Assembly (NCBI GenBank): GCA_944382705.1
Contig: CALWNE010000044.1
Coordinates: 1 to 64,000 of the forward strand
Reading direction: 5' to 3'
Origin: an uncultured Allofournierella sp.
GTDB taxonomy: Bacteria; Bacillota; Clostridia; Oscillospirales; Ruminococcaceae
DNA length: 64,000 nt
The translations under genes were made by a program, and so were the position numbers. The notes under the pieces were generated by a model. That model was not told the origin of the DNA. It saw only the letters and a program-made list of their open reading frames with translations, and did not search any database. The first letter of the stretch is position 1; every line of letters begins with the position of its first letter. Below, piece by piece: positions 50,279-58,879 of the stretch.

Positions 50279-51631
50279 ATGAATAAAAAAATTTCCATCA
50301 GCATGGCACTGACCATTGCTATCATTGCCATGACGGTGACCTTTTCGGTTACCATGATTCTGGCACGCCAACTGTTTGACAGTACCATCCCTTCGGTAAA
50401 AGAGAAGGAAAGTATGTACAGCAAGCTGGCTGAAATTGATAAATATGTGCGCGCTAATTATTATGGCGACATTCAGGATGCAACCCTGTACGATACCCTG
50501 GGTTACGGGTATATTTTGGGAATTGGCGATAAAAATGCTACCTATTACACCGCCAAGCAATACACCGATTTGCTGGAACTGCAAAACGGTAACCTGATGG
50601 GCATTGGTGTGGAAGTAATTAAGGATTCCTCTGGCTATGCCCGCATTACCAAGGTGTATGATACAAGCCCGGCAGCCGAGCTTGCATTGCAGGTAGGCGG
50701 CTACATTACTGCCATTGATGGCTCTGAGGTGAAGGGCCTGACCGCTGCCAATGTGACCTCTCGTTTGCAGGGTGAGGCGGGTACCGAGGTATCCATTACC
50801 TACATGAGCCCGGATGGTACTACCACCGATTACACCATTAACCGAAGCAAATACACCATTCCCAGCGTGGAATTTCAGATGCTGGATAACAGCTATGGCT
50901 ATGTAAAGATTTACCGTTTTGACGGCACTACCCAGAACCAGTTCAGCAAAGCGGTGAGCGAGCTGTACAGCAAGGGCGCCAAGGCATTGGTATTTGATGT
51001 GCGGGATAATGCGGGCGGTTTGCTGAATGTGGCCGTAAACTGCATTGACCAGTTGGTGCCGGAAGGCAACATTGTGTTTGCCGAGGATAAAAATGGCGAA
51101 AAGACGCTGCTGGGCTCCAGCGATGAAAGCAGTGTGGATCTGCCCATGGTGGTGCTGGTAAACGGCAACACCGCCAGCAGTGCAGAGTTGTTTGCCGCTA
51201 GCCTGCGTCAGCTGGGCGGTGCACAGCTGGTAGGTACCACTACCTATGGCAAAGGCACCATTCAGGCAGAACCTCACCGCATGAGCGACGGCAGCGCCGT
51301 GGTAGTTACCACTGCAAAGATGCTTACTTCCGACGGAACCAGCTTTGATGGCACCGGCCTGACCGTGGATGTGGAGGCCGCTGTCAAGACCGACGGCACC
51401 GATACCGTACTGCTGCCGGTTGAAAGCGATACCCAGGTGCAGAAAGCACTGGGTGTGGCCAAAACCATGGCGGGTGAAACGGTATCTGCCGGCAACACCA
51501 GCAGCTCGCAGTCTGGTGCAGACAGTGAGCAGTCTGCTGAGAGCCAGGATGCACAGGAACAAACCTCTGAGAGTGCATCCAGCCAGGAGTCTGCCGCAGA
51601 CAGCCAGCCCCAGGAGGGCGGCGAAGGCTAA
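50279..51631 (+). CDS. carboxy-terminal processing protease CtpA (S41)
   Basis: A 450-residue membrane-anchored serine protease: an N-terminal helix (about 8-28), PDZ domain (about 105-185) and S41 catalytic domain with Ser301 in GNTASSAELFA and Lys325 in TYGKGT. The last 70 residues are Ser/Gln/Glu-rich. In other bacteria CtpA-type proteases degrade cell-wall hydrolases, so the adjacent LytM peptidase is a plausible substrate. The ATG follows GGGAGG by about 10 nt. Confidence 0.93.
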   Translation: MNKKISISMALTIAIIAMTVTFSVTMILARQLFDSTIPSVKEKESMYSKLAEIDKYVRANYYGDIQDATLYDTLGYGYILGIGDKNATYYTAKQYTDLLELQNGNLMGIGVEVIKDSSGYARITKVYDTSPAAELALQVGGYITAIDGSEVKGLTAANVTSRLQGEAGTEVSITYMSPDGTTTDYTINRSKYTIPSVEFQMLDNSYGYVKIYRFDGTTQNQFSKAVSELYSKGAKALVFDVRDNAGGLLNVAVNCIDQLVPEGNIVFAEDKNGEKTLLGSSDESSVDLPMVVLVNGNTASSAELFAASLRQLGGAQLVGTTTYGKGTIQAEPHRMSDGSAVVVTTAKMLTSDGTSFDGTGLTVDVEAAVKTDGTDTVLLPVESDTQVQKALGVAKTMAGETVSAGNTSSSQSGADSEQSAESQDAQEQTSESASSQESAADSQPQEGGEG

Positions 51632-51752
51632 GAGAGCCAGGGCTTTGCCCAAAAACAAATACAATGGCGGCGCTCTGCCCACTTGCCCCACAGGGAGCGA
51701 AGCGGCAGGGCGCTGTTTTGCGCAACAACACATAAAAGAAAGGCGGATGTCT

Positions 51753-52613
51753 ATGCCCAATCTTACCGATATCTCCACCATTCGGGACCTGTGTGCCCGC
51801 CATGATTTTGCCCTTTCCAAGGGGTTTGGACAGAACTTTATTGTAAATCCCGGCATCTGCCCTAAAATTGTGGAGGCAGCCGGTATTGATGAAAGCTATG
51901 GCGTAATTGAAATCGGCCCCGGTATCGGCGTGCTTACCAAGGAACTTGCAAAACGGGCCAGCAAGGTGGTGGCAATCGAGGTGGACCAGCGCCTGCCGGC
52001 CTTGCTGGCGGAGACGCTGGCTGAATTTGATAACATTGAACTGGTGATGCAGGATGTGCTCAAGGTGGATTTGGCTGGCCTAATTCGGGAAAAATTTGCA
52101 GGCCTGCGGGTGGCCGTGTGCGCCAACCTGCCCTATTACATCACAAGCCCCATCTTGATGCGGCTGCTGGAAGAAAAACTGCCCATTGAGCATATCACCG
52201 TAATGGTGCAGAAGGAGGCAGCCCAGCGTATTTGTGCCGAGCCTGGAACCCGGCAGGCCGGTGCCATCAGCTATGCAGTGGCCTATTACGCCCAGCCCCA
52301 GCTGCTGTTTACGGTGCAGCCGGGCAGCTTTTATCCGCCGCCGAAGGTAACCAGCGCAGTGATTCAGCTGGCGGTGCGCAGCCAGCCTGCAGTTCAGCCC
52401 CAAAACGAGCAGGCCTATTTTGCCCTGGTGAGGGCGGCGTTCAGCCAGCGGCGCAAGACAGCGGCAAACTCCATTAGCAGCGGACTTCACCTGCCCAAAG
52501 AAAAGGTGCTGGCCGCGCTGGAGCAGGCAGGCCTGAGCCCCACGGTACGGCCGGAGCAGTTAAGCCTGGAGGACTTGTGCCGGCTGGAAGAATGCCTTGC
52601 GCAAAACCATTAA
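51753..52613 (+). CDS. rsmA: 16S rRNA dimethyladenosine transferase RsmA/KsgA
   Basis: A 286-residue SAM enzyme that dimethylates two adjacent adenosines near the 3' end of 16S rRNA. Motifs: SKGFGQNFIVNP, VIEIGPGIGVLT and the catalytic NLPYYITSP. AAAGGCGG precedes ATG 51753; ATG 51747 overlaps it. The longer open frame overlaps ctpA and was not used. Loss of this enzyme gives kasugamycin resistance in other bacteria. Confidence 0.97.
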   Translation: MPNLTDISTIRDLCARHDFALSKGFGQNFIVNPGICPKIVEAAGIDESYGVIEIGPGIGVLTKELAKRASKVVAIEVDQRLPALLAETLAEFDNIELVMQDVLKVDLAGLIREKFAGLRVAVCANLPYYITSPILMRLLEEKLPIEHITVMVQKEAAQRICAEPGTRQAGAISYAVAYYAQPQLLFTVQPGSFYPPPKVTSAVIQLAVRSQPAVQPQNEQAYFALVRAAFSQRRKTAANSISSGLHLPKEKVLAALEQAGLSPTVRPEQLSLEDLCRLEECLAQNH

Positions 52614-52638
52614 AACACAAAAAATACAGCGTAGGGGG

Positions 52639-52667
52639 TTGCTCCCAGCACAAAAAGGTGCTATAAT
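52639..52667 (+). promoter_or_regulatory. promoter of tRNA-Thr
   Basis: TTGCTC (52639-52644), 17-bp spacer, TATAAT (52662-52667), 20 bp before the tRNA. Confidence 0.75.
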
Positions 52668-52687
52668 TAGGGGGCAATTTGCTTTGC

Positions 52688-52763
52688 GCTGGTGTAGCAC
52701 AGCTGGTAGTGCAGCTGATTTGTAATCAGCAGGTCGGGGGTTCGAATCCGTCCACCAGCTCCA
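52688..52763 (+). tRNA. tRNA-Thr (anticodon TGT)
   Basis: The acceptor stem GCTGGTG pairs with CACCAGC, followed by T and an encoded CCA. The anticodon arm GCTGA-TTTGTAA-TCAGC gives anticodon TGT. The T-arm GGGGG-TTCGAAT-CCGTC contains a G:G mismatch and one G:T pair. A promoter precedes and a terminator follows. Confidence 0.93.
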
Positions 52764-52764
52764 T

Positions 52765-52809
52765 AAAAAAGCCCACAAATGGCCTTGTAGAGCCGTTTGT
52801 GGGCTTTTT
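52765..52809 (+). terminator. terminator after tRNA-Thr
   Basis: GCCCACAAA and TTTGTGGGC form a 9-bp stem flanked by As and followed by five Ts. Confidence 0.85.
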
Positions 52810-53094
52810 GTGTTATCTTGACAATGCCTCAATTTTGGCTAAAAATACCTCAAAAAATAGGCCAGGCAAATCAGCGAACAAAATCAGCTGCCCAATTAAG
52901 TCGATTCCCATCATTGAATCCGCCGCCTGGGTGTGGGTATGCCTGTTTACGGTCATTGAAAAAGCGGAAGGGTCTAAATTTGCCGGCCTGTCCCAGGGGG
53001 AAGGCTGGCAGCTGCCATTTTGCGGCAGCGGTATGGCGGCCGGTGCGGGGCTGCTATTGCAAGTTCCATGGAGCGGTGGCGTTGGGGTTAAAAC
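52810..53094. other. intergenic region, nothing recognised
   Basis: No protein or RNA gene stands out between the tRNA-Thr terminator and the terminator of the small minus-strand gene. An open frame overlapping the tRNA runs through it but has no ribosome site. Confidence 0.5.
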
Positions 53095-53121
53095 AAAAAA
53101 GCCTGCGGTGAATCCGCAGGC
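53095..53121 (-). terminator. terminator of the small membrane-protein gene
   Basis: GCCTGCGG and CCGCAGGC form an 8-bp stem; on the minus strand six Ts follow (53095-53100). Confidence 0.8.
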
Positions 53122-53130
53122 AGTAAAATA

Positions 53131-53262
53131 TTAATACAGATCGTCGTCAGTGTCATAAATGGGGATGTACTGAGAGCTATTTTCCTCTTTTAAGAGGGCG
53201 AGGCCCAGTACAGCGGCGGCAGCGGCGCAGATTAAGGCGAAAATCTTGAGCATGGTTTTCAT
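53131..53262 (-). CDS. 43-residue membrane-anchored protein, function unknown
   Basis: The sequence starts MKTMLKIFALICAAAAAVLG and ends in an acidic YIPIYDTDDDLY tail, so it has one N-terminal membrane helix and a short acidic outside or inside tail. A strong AAAGGAGG site 8 nt before ATG, a TATACT element near 53320 and an own terminator make it a genuine single-gene unit. No family is recognised. Confidence 0.7.
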   Translation of the reverse strand: MKTMLKIFALICAAAAAVLGLALLKEENSSQYIPIYDTDDDLY

Positions 53263-53748
53263 ACAATATGCCTCCTTTACGATGTGCCAAGCACAGTGGT
53301 GTTGGTTTGCTTTAGTATACCACGGAACCGAATAAAATGGTAGACTGCACCCGGCAGAATCCCAAGGCAAAATTGCCAGGGCAACACCCTGCAATGCACG
53401 CCGAACAGCTAAGAGGGGATATTGCGCCAAACATTTTTGTGAGGAGTTTTGCAAAAGCGCAGCCAATCCACCAAAGATTGGTTGCGCTTTTGCTTTTGTC
53501 TCACAAAAAAGTCCGTCGGTTTGCAGCACCCGAAATGCTGCGCTGCTGCCTTAAAACAGGGAAGATTGACCACAATTTGACAGATGAATCCCCCGGCAGG
53601 AAAAAACCGCTAAAAAGATTACAACGCCGCCGGAAATGTTGACTTGATTTTGAAAAAAAATTAAAATAAAGAAGAAAGTGTCTTTTGTCAGGGGATTTTT
53701 TTCGCCCAAAAGACGGTGTATGTATGTAAATGGAGGAAGGTTCGATTC
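53263..53748. other. intergenic region with hairpin and rnf promoter
   Basis: It holds a strong hairpin at 53453-53491 (AAAAGCGCAGCCAATC with GATTGGTTGCGCTTTT) with no recognised gene before it on the plus strand, the rnf promoter at 53639, and a GTCTTTTG/CAAAAGAC pairing in the rnf leader (53680-53714). No gene was seen. Confidence 0.55.
53639..53667 (+). promoter_or_regulatory. promoter of the rnf operon
   Basis: TTGACT (53639-53644), 17-bp spacer, TAAAAT (53662-53667), about 80 bp before rnfC. Confidence 0.7.
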
Positions 53749-55053
53749 ATGTTTAACAAAATGAAGCGTGCGGCCCTGGGTGCAAAGGTGCCACACGCAA
53801 AAACAACAGCGGACCAGGCAACGGTGGTTATGCCGCTGCCCAGCAAAATTTTGCTGCCCATGCAGCAGCACATCGGCACACCCTGTGAGCCGGTGGTAAA
53901 AAAAGGTGATGCAGTGCAGGTGGGTACCCTGGTGGGCCAGGCACAGGGCACTGTAAGCGCAAATATCTATTCCAGCGTATCCGGTACGGTTACAGGGGTG
54001 GAAAGCTACACCACTGCTGCCGGTACAGCGGTGATGGCTGTGGCCATTGAGCCGGACGGCCAGCAGACGGTGGATCCCTCCGTTAAGGCCCCTAAGGTGA
54101 CCAACCGCCAGGAATTGCTGGAGGCCGTGCGAAACAGCGGCCTGGTGGGCTTGGGCGGCGCTGGCTTCCCCACTGCGGTGAAGCTGGACAGCAAAAAGAC
54201 CCTGCACACCCTGCTGGTGAATGCTGCGGAATGTGAGCCTTATCTTACCTCGGATACCCGGGAGATGCTGGAGCATGGAGATACCATTCAGAAGGGCATC
54301 CAAGCGGTGATGAAGCATCTGGGCATCAGCAAGTGCATTATGGGCATTGAGAGCAACAAGCCCCAGTGCATCAAGGCAATGGAGCAGATGGCTGCCGCCG
54401 TGCCTGGTATGAGTGTAAAGGTGCTGCCTGCCCACTACCCCCAGGGTGCCGAAAAGGTGCTGGTGGAAAAACTCACCGGTGCAGAGGTGCCCCAGGGTGG
54501 CCTGCCGGCAGATGTGGGCGTGGTGGTGATGAATGTTACCACCCTGTCTGTGCTGGGCAGCTATCTGGAAACCGGTATGCCGTTGGTGAAAAAGCGTGTC
54601 ACCGTGGATGGCGACGCAGTGGCCAGCCCCAAGAATGTGGAGGTGCCCATTGGTACCCCTGCCAGCCAGGTGCTGGAGTTCTGCGGCTTGAAGGAGCCGG
54701 TGGCAAAGCTTATCAGCGGCGGCCCCATGATGGGTGTTTCCATGCCCAGCCTGGAGAGCCCCGTGATTAAGCAGACCAACGGACTGTTGGCACTGAGCCA
54801 GTCCGCCGCACAAAAGCCGGAAATGGGCCCCTGCATCCGCTGTGGCCGCTGCATTGATGCCTGCCCCATGGGTCTGGCTCCGGTACAGATTGCCGGTGCC
54901 TTTAATAAAAAGGACGACGCAGCGCTGAAACAGCTCTGCGTGGATTTGTGTATGCTGTGCGGTAGCTGCAGCTATGTCTGCCCGGCTAAGCGACCGGTGA
55001 CGCAGACCATGAGCCTGGCAAAGCGATTTGCCCAAAAGGAGGAGCAGAAATAA
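53749..55053 (+). CDS. rnfC: Rnf complex subunit RnfC
   Basis: A 434-residue cytoplasmic subunit of the ferredoxin:NAD+ oxidoreductase that pumps Na+ or H+. It has an N-terminal barrel-sandwich region, the Gly-rich GLGGAGFPTAVKL segment of the NADH/FMN-binding fold, and two ferredoxin motifs at the end (CIRCGRCIDACP and CMLCGSCSYVCP). GGAGGAAGG precedes ATG 53749. It leads rnfCDGEAB, packed with 0-18 nt gaps. Confidence 0.96.
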   Translation: MFNKMKRAALGAKVPHAKTTADQATVVMPLPSKILLPMQQHIGTPCEPVVKKGDAVQVGTLVGQAQGTVSANIYSSVSGTVTGVESYTTAAGTAVMAVAIEPDGQQTVDPSVKAPKVTNRQELLEAVRNSGLVGLGGAGFPTAVKLDSKKTLHTLLVNAAECEPYLTSDTREMLEHGDTIQKGIQAVMKHLGISKCIMGIESNKPQCIKAMEQMAAAVPGMSVKVLPAHYPQGAEKVLVEKLTGAEVPQGGLPADVGVVVMNVTTLSVLGSYLETGMPLVKKRVTVDGDAVASPKNVEVPIGTPASQVLEFCGLKEPVAKLISGGPMMGVSMPSLESPVIKQTNGLLALSQSAAQKPEMGPCIRCGRCIDACPMGLAPVQIAGAFNKKDDAALKQLCVDLCMLCGSCSYVCPAKRPVTQTMSLAKRFAQKEEQK

Positions 55054-56085
55054 ATGGAGAACCGTTTGATGGTTACGGCTTCGCCTCACCTGGTGGATCA
55101 TTCCTCCACCCGTAAGCTGATGGGCAGTGTGATTTTGGCTCTGCTGCCCTGTGTTGTGGCAAGCACCGTGATTTTTGGCCTGCGCGCTCTGCTGCTGATT
55201 GGTGTTACCACCGCAGCCTGCGTGGGGTTTGAATTTTTGTATACCCGTTTGATGAAAAAGCCCTGCCCGGTGGGGGATCTCTCCGCTGTGGTAACCGGCC
55301 TGATTCTGGCGTTGAATTTCCCGGTAACGCTGCCCTTGTGGATTGCCATTGTGGGTGCGTTCATTGCCATTGTGGTAACCAAGCAGCTGTTTGGCGGCCT
55401 GGGCTTTAACTTTGTAAACCCCGCCCTGGTGGGCCGCATTGTGCTGTTTACCGGTTTTGGTACCCGCATGACCGCCTGGACCTACCCGGAAGCTGCCCAG
55501 AACACTCTGACCGGCATTGATGCAGTGGCTAGTGCCACCCCTTTGCAGGCGGTGGCAGCAGACGGCAGCTCTCTGCTGGGTCAGTACCCCCTTATGGACC
55601 TTTTGCTGGGCGTGCATGGCGGCGTTCTGGGCGAAACCTGCGCTGTGGCTATTCTGCTTGGCTTTGTATGGCTGGTGGCCAGCCGCACCATCAGCGCAGC
55701 CATTCCGGTGGCTTATGTGGGCAGCTTTGCGCTGTTCAGCCTGTTGCATACCCTGGTGGAAACCATGCAGGGTTCCGAGGCAGCCTTTGGCACCGCCCTG
55801 GCTACTGCCGGCAGCCTGGCTCTGCGCCAGGTGCTCAGCGGCGGCTTGCTGTTTGGCGCTGTATTTATGGCTACCGATTATGTAACCAGCCCCTTCACCC
55901 TGAAGGGCAAGCTGGTGTTTGGCCTGGGCCTGGGTCTGATTACCTTTGCAATCCGTGACTTTGCCAACATGGCAGAGGGCGTTTCTTACGCCATTTTGTT
56001 TATGAACCTGCTGGTGCCCTACATCAACGACTTGACCCGACAGAAGCCCTTGGGCGCAAAAAAACAAGCGAAAGGAGCGGCATAA
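55054..56085 (+). CDS. rnfD: Rnf complex subunit RnfD
   Basis: A 343-residue membrane subunit with the family's KQLFGGLGFNFVNPALVG segment and covalent-FMN site SATPL (Thr162). It starts immediately after the rnfC stop behind AGGAGCAG. Compare the divergent paralogue at 18987, in which this Thr is Ser. Confidence 0.96.
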   Translation: MENRLMVTASPHLVDHSSTRKLMGSVILALLPCVVASTVIFGLRALLLIGVTTAACVGFEFLYTRLMKKPCPVGDLSAVVTGLILALNFPVTLPLWIAIVGAFIAIVVTKQLFGGLGFNFVNPALVGRIVLFTGFGTRMTAWTYPEAAQNTLTGIDAVASATPLQAVAADGSSLLGQYPLMDLLLGVHGGVLGETCAVAILLGFVWLVASRTISAAIPVAYVGSFALFSLLHTLVETMQGSEAAFGTALATAGSLALRQVLSGGLLFGAVFMATDYVTSPFTLKGKLVFGLGLGLITFAIRDFANMAEGVSYAILFMNLLVPYINDLTRQKPLGAKKQAKGAA

Positions 56086-56088
56086 CCC

Positions 56089-57561
56089 ATGAAAAACAAC
56101 ACCTGGGAAAATTTTTTAAAGCCTGTGGTGGTGTTGGTGGTCATCTGTATGGCGGCAAGCGGCGCTTTGGCTGTGACCAACCAGTTCACCGCTCCTGTGA
56201 TTGCCCAGCAGCTTCAGGCGGCTGCCAACGCAGCCTACATGGAGGTACTGCCTGAGGCCGACGGGTTTGAGGAAATTACCGATTTTGCCACCAGCAATGT
56301 GACCAAGGTGCTGAAAGCCACCAACGGCGCAGGCTGGGTGTTTGAGACCTATGGCAAGGGCTTTGGCGGCAATGTGCCCGCCGTTGTGGCGCTGGATGAC
56401 CAGGGCACCGTGCTGAAGGTTAAATTTATGGAAAACAGCGAGACTGCCGGTTACGGCAAAAAGCTGGAGGATGCAAACGACGCCCAGGGCCAGGCACTGG
56501 CCAAGAGCTTTGAGGGCAAGTCTGGCCAGCTGCAAGCCGGTGATGTGGATATGATCAGCGGTGTAACGGTTTCTTCCAAGGCGGCACTGGCCGCTGTGAA
56601 TGCAGCCATTAACTGCTTTAATGAGGTTGCACTGGGCCAGCAGGCCACCGTGGAGGTGGACACCAGCTCCATGACTCCCGAAGAAGTGCGGGCCATGCTG
56701 GCCCCGGGCGCTGCCCTGACCCAGATTGACCCGGTGGAAAAGGCCACCGAGGTATGGCAGGGCGATAATGGAAGCTATGTGATTTACGCCCAGGACCAGG
56801 GCTATGAATACGCTCAGGCACCGCTGGTGGTAGCGGTGGGCTTTGATGCTCAGGGCGAAATCACCGGTGTATGGGTGGATGCCTCTGGCCAGACCCCTGG
56901 CATTGGTGACCAGGTAACCAGTGCGGAGTATCTGGACCAGTACACCGGCATTGTGGGCGAGCCTGGGCTGGATGGTGTGGATGCCGTCGCAGGCGCCACC
57001 GAAAGCAGCAAGGGCGTAAAGAAAGCGGTGCGCAAGGCCATTGCTGCCTATGTGGCGCTGAATCCCGATTCTGCTGCTGCTTTGGCACAGACAGAGGAGA
57101 GCACCTCCAGCGAGCCGGAGGAAAGCGAGAGTGCCCCTGCTGAAACTGCTGTGGTGCTTACCAAGGAAGAAGCACTAGAGCAGGTTCTGGCTCCCGGCGC
57201 AGCCTTGACGCAGATTACTGCACCGGAAGGCATTCAGGAGGCATGGCAGGGCGACGACGGCAGCTGTGTGCTGTTTGCCCAGGCAAATGGCTACGAATAC
57301 GAAAGCGGCCCGCTGCTGGTTGGCGTTGGCTTTGGTGCCGACGGCACGGTAACCGGCGTGTGGGTGGATGCTTCCGGCCAGACCCCCGGCATTGGCGATC
57401 GGGTATTGGCCGAAAGCTACCTGAGCCAGTACCAGGGCCTTGCAGATGAGGCCAGCCTGGATGGCGTGGACGCCGCCGCTGGCGCCACCGAAAGCAGTAA
57501 GGGCGTAAAGAAAGCAGTTCGCAAATGCATTCAGGCTTATGCAGCCGGATTTGCATCCTGA
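56089..57561 (+). CDS. rnfG: RnfG with two additional FMN-binding repeats
   Basis: A 490-residue protein, more than twice the usual RnfG length of about 200. Residues 1-185 are a normal RnfG: an N-terminal membrane helix and the FMN-attachment site SGVTVSS (Thr160). Two further domains of about 125 residues follow, each ending AGATESSKGVKKAVRK (Thr304 and Thr467), joined by a Ser/Glu linker. The two are very similar in protein and DNA, so they arose by recent duplication. The start follows AAAGGAG. The extra domains may carry extra covalent flavins outside the membrane. Confidence 0.93.
   Translation: MKNNTWENFLKPVVVLVVICMAASGALAVTNQFTAPVIAQQLQAAANAAYMEVLPEADGFEEITDFATSNVTKVLKATNGAGWVFETYGKGFGGNVPAVVALDDQGTVLKVKFMENSETAGYGKKLEDANDAQGQALAKSFEGKSGQLQAGDVDMISGVTVSSKAALAAVNAAINCFNEVALGQQATVEVDTSSMTPEEVRAMLAPGAALTQIDPVEKATEVWQGDNGSYVIYAQDQGYEYAQAPLVVAVGFDAQGEITGVWVDASGQTPGIGDQVTSAEYLDQYTGIVGEPGLDGVDAVAGATESSKGVKKAVRKAIAAYVALNPDSAAALAQTEESTSSEPEESESAPAETAVVLTKEEALEQVLAPGAALTQITAPEGIQEAWQGDDGSCVLFAQANGYEYESGPLLVGVGFGADGTVTGVWVDASGQTPGIGDRVLAESYLSQYQGLADEASLDGVDAAAGATESSKGVKKAVRKCIQAYAAGFAS
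56992..57028 (+). repeat. first copy of the FMN-site coding repeat in rnfG
   Basis: The 37 nt starting GGCGCCACCGAAAGCAG are repeated at 57481-57517 with two mismatches. Confidence 0.85.
57481..57517 (+). repeat. second copy of the FMN-site coding repeat in rnfG
   Basis: Partner of 56992-57028. The surrounding GTGGATGC..GGCCAGACCCC segments (about 56874 and 57364) are also repeated. Confidence 0.85.
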
Positions 57562-57578
57562 AAGGAGGCTGGAATACC

Positions 57579-58241
57579 ATGAATAAATTGCAGATTTTGA
57601 CCAACGGCCTCGTAAAGGAGAACCCGGTTCTGCGCCTGGTGCTGGGCACCTGCCCCACCCTGGCTGTTACCACCCTGGCCTTTAACGGCCTGGGCATGGG
57701 CATTGCCGCTACCTTTGTGCTGGTGTGCTCCAATGTGGCAATCTCGCTGCTGCGGAACATCATCCCCGATAAGGTGCGTCTGCCCGCCTATATTACCGTG
57801 ATTGCAACCTTTGTGTCCATTGTGCAGATGCTGGTAAAGGCCTATGTGCCCCAGCTGGATAAGGCCCTGGGCGTGTTTTTGCCCCTGATTGTGGTAAACT
57901 GCATCATTCTGGGCCGTGCAGAGATGTTTGCCTCCAAAAACAAGCCTCTGGATTCGGCCCTGGACGGCCTGGGCATGGGCCTGGGCTTTACCATCACCCT
58001 GGTGGTAATGGCTTCGATCCGTGAGATTGTGGGCTCCGGCAGCTGGTTCGGCATGACCATCATTCCGGAAAGCATCGACCGTTTTACCTTTATGACCACC
58101 CCGGCTGGCGGCTTTTTTACCTTTGGCATTCTGATGGCACTGGTAATCTGGCTGGAAGAAAGGCTGGGCAAAAAAGTAGACCGCAGCATTGGCTGCGAAG
58201 GCTGCCCCTCCAAGGGCGCTTGCAAAGGGGGCTGTGACTGA
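57579..58241 (+). CDS. rnfE: Rnf complex subunit RnfE
   Basis: A 220-residue membrane subunit. Cluster-binding Cys25 (GTCPTL) and Cys108 (VVNCIILG) are present, and a Cys-rich C-terminal tail (GCEGCPSKGACKGGC) is added. GAAAGGAGG precedes ATG 57579. Its stop overlaps the rnfA start (TGATG). Confidence 0.96.
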   Translation: MNKLQILTNGLVKENPVLRLVLGTCPTLAVTTLAFNGLGMGIAATFVLVCSNVAISLLRNIIPDKVRLPAYITVIATFVSIVQMLVKAYVPQLDKALGVFLPLIVVNCIILGRAEMFASKNKPLDSALDGLGMGLGFTITLVVMASIREIVGSGSWFGMTIIPESIDRFTFMTTPAGGFFTFGILMALVIWLEERLGKKVDRSIGCEGCPSKGACKGGCD

Positions 58242-58864
58242 TGGCTGCAAAGCTGGCTGCAATCTTTTTCACCATGATTTTGGTGGATAACTATGTGCTG
58301 GTAAAGTTTTTGGGAATCTGTCCGTTTTTGGGTGTTTCCAAAAAGCTGAACTCTGCGGTGGGCATGAGCTGCGCCGTAATCTTTGTTATGACCCTGGCCA
58401 CGGCTGTAACCTGGCCCATTCAGACCTTTTTGCTCACCCCTGTGGATGCCGAGGGGAATCTGAAATGGGATTTGGGTTACCTGCAAACCATCGTGTTTAT
58501 TCTGATAATTGCCGTGCTGGTACAGCTGGTGGAGGTGGCCATGAAAAAATTCATGCCTCCTCTGCACAAGGCCCTGGGTGTTTATCTGCCCCTGATTACC
58601 ACCAACTGCGCTGTGCTGGGTGTGACCGTGCTGAACATTGACAGCGGCTACACCTTTGTGGAGTCTATTGTGTGCGCTTTGGGTGCAGGTGTTGGCTTTA
58701 TGCTGGCTATGGTGATTTTTTCCGGCGTGCGCAAGCGGCTGGAGGATGCACAGCCCCCCAAGTGCTTTGAAGGCCTGCCCATTACGCTGGTGGCTGCTTC
58801 GGCCACTGCACTGAGCTTTGGCGGCTTTGCCGGCATGATTGAAAACATTTTTGGAACGATGTAA
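58241..58864 (+). CDS. rnfA: Rnf complex subunit RnfA
   Basis: A 207-residue membrane subunit with cluster-binding Cys27 (GICPFLG) and Cys123 (TTNCAVLG), which with the RnfE cysteines hold a [2Fe-2S] cluster in the membrane. It is translationally coupled to rnfE. Confidence 0.97.
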   Translation: MAAKLAAIFFTMILVDNYVLVKFLGICPFLGVSKKLNSAVGMSCAVIFVMTLATAVTWPIQTFLLTPVDAEGNLKWDLGYLQTIVFILIIAVLVQLVEVAMKKFMPPLHKALGVYLPLITTNCAVLGVTVLNIDSGYTFVESIVCALGAGVGFMLAMVIFSGVRKRLEDAQPPKCFEGLPITLVAASATALSFGGFAGMIENIFGTM

Positions 58865-58879
58865 AAGGAGGCCGAAACC

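Noticed and set aside
52679..53134. 151-codon frame over tRNA-Thr and the following spacer
   Set aside because: It begins within the tRNA promoter-tRNA region, crosses a terminator and has no ribosome site or recognisable protein features.
53551..56067. 838-codon open frame on the minus strand opposite rnfC and rnfD
   Set aside because: It is antisense to two certain genes, rich in His, Gln and Ala as expected from the complement of GC-biased codons, and has no ribosome site.
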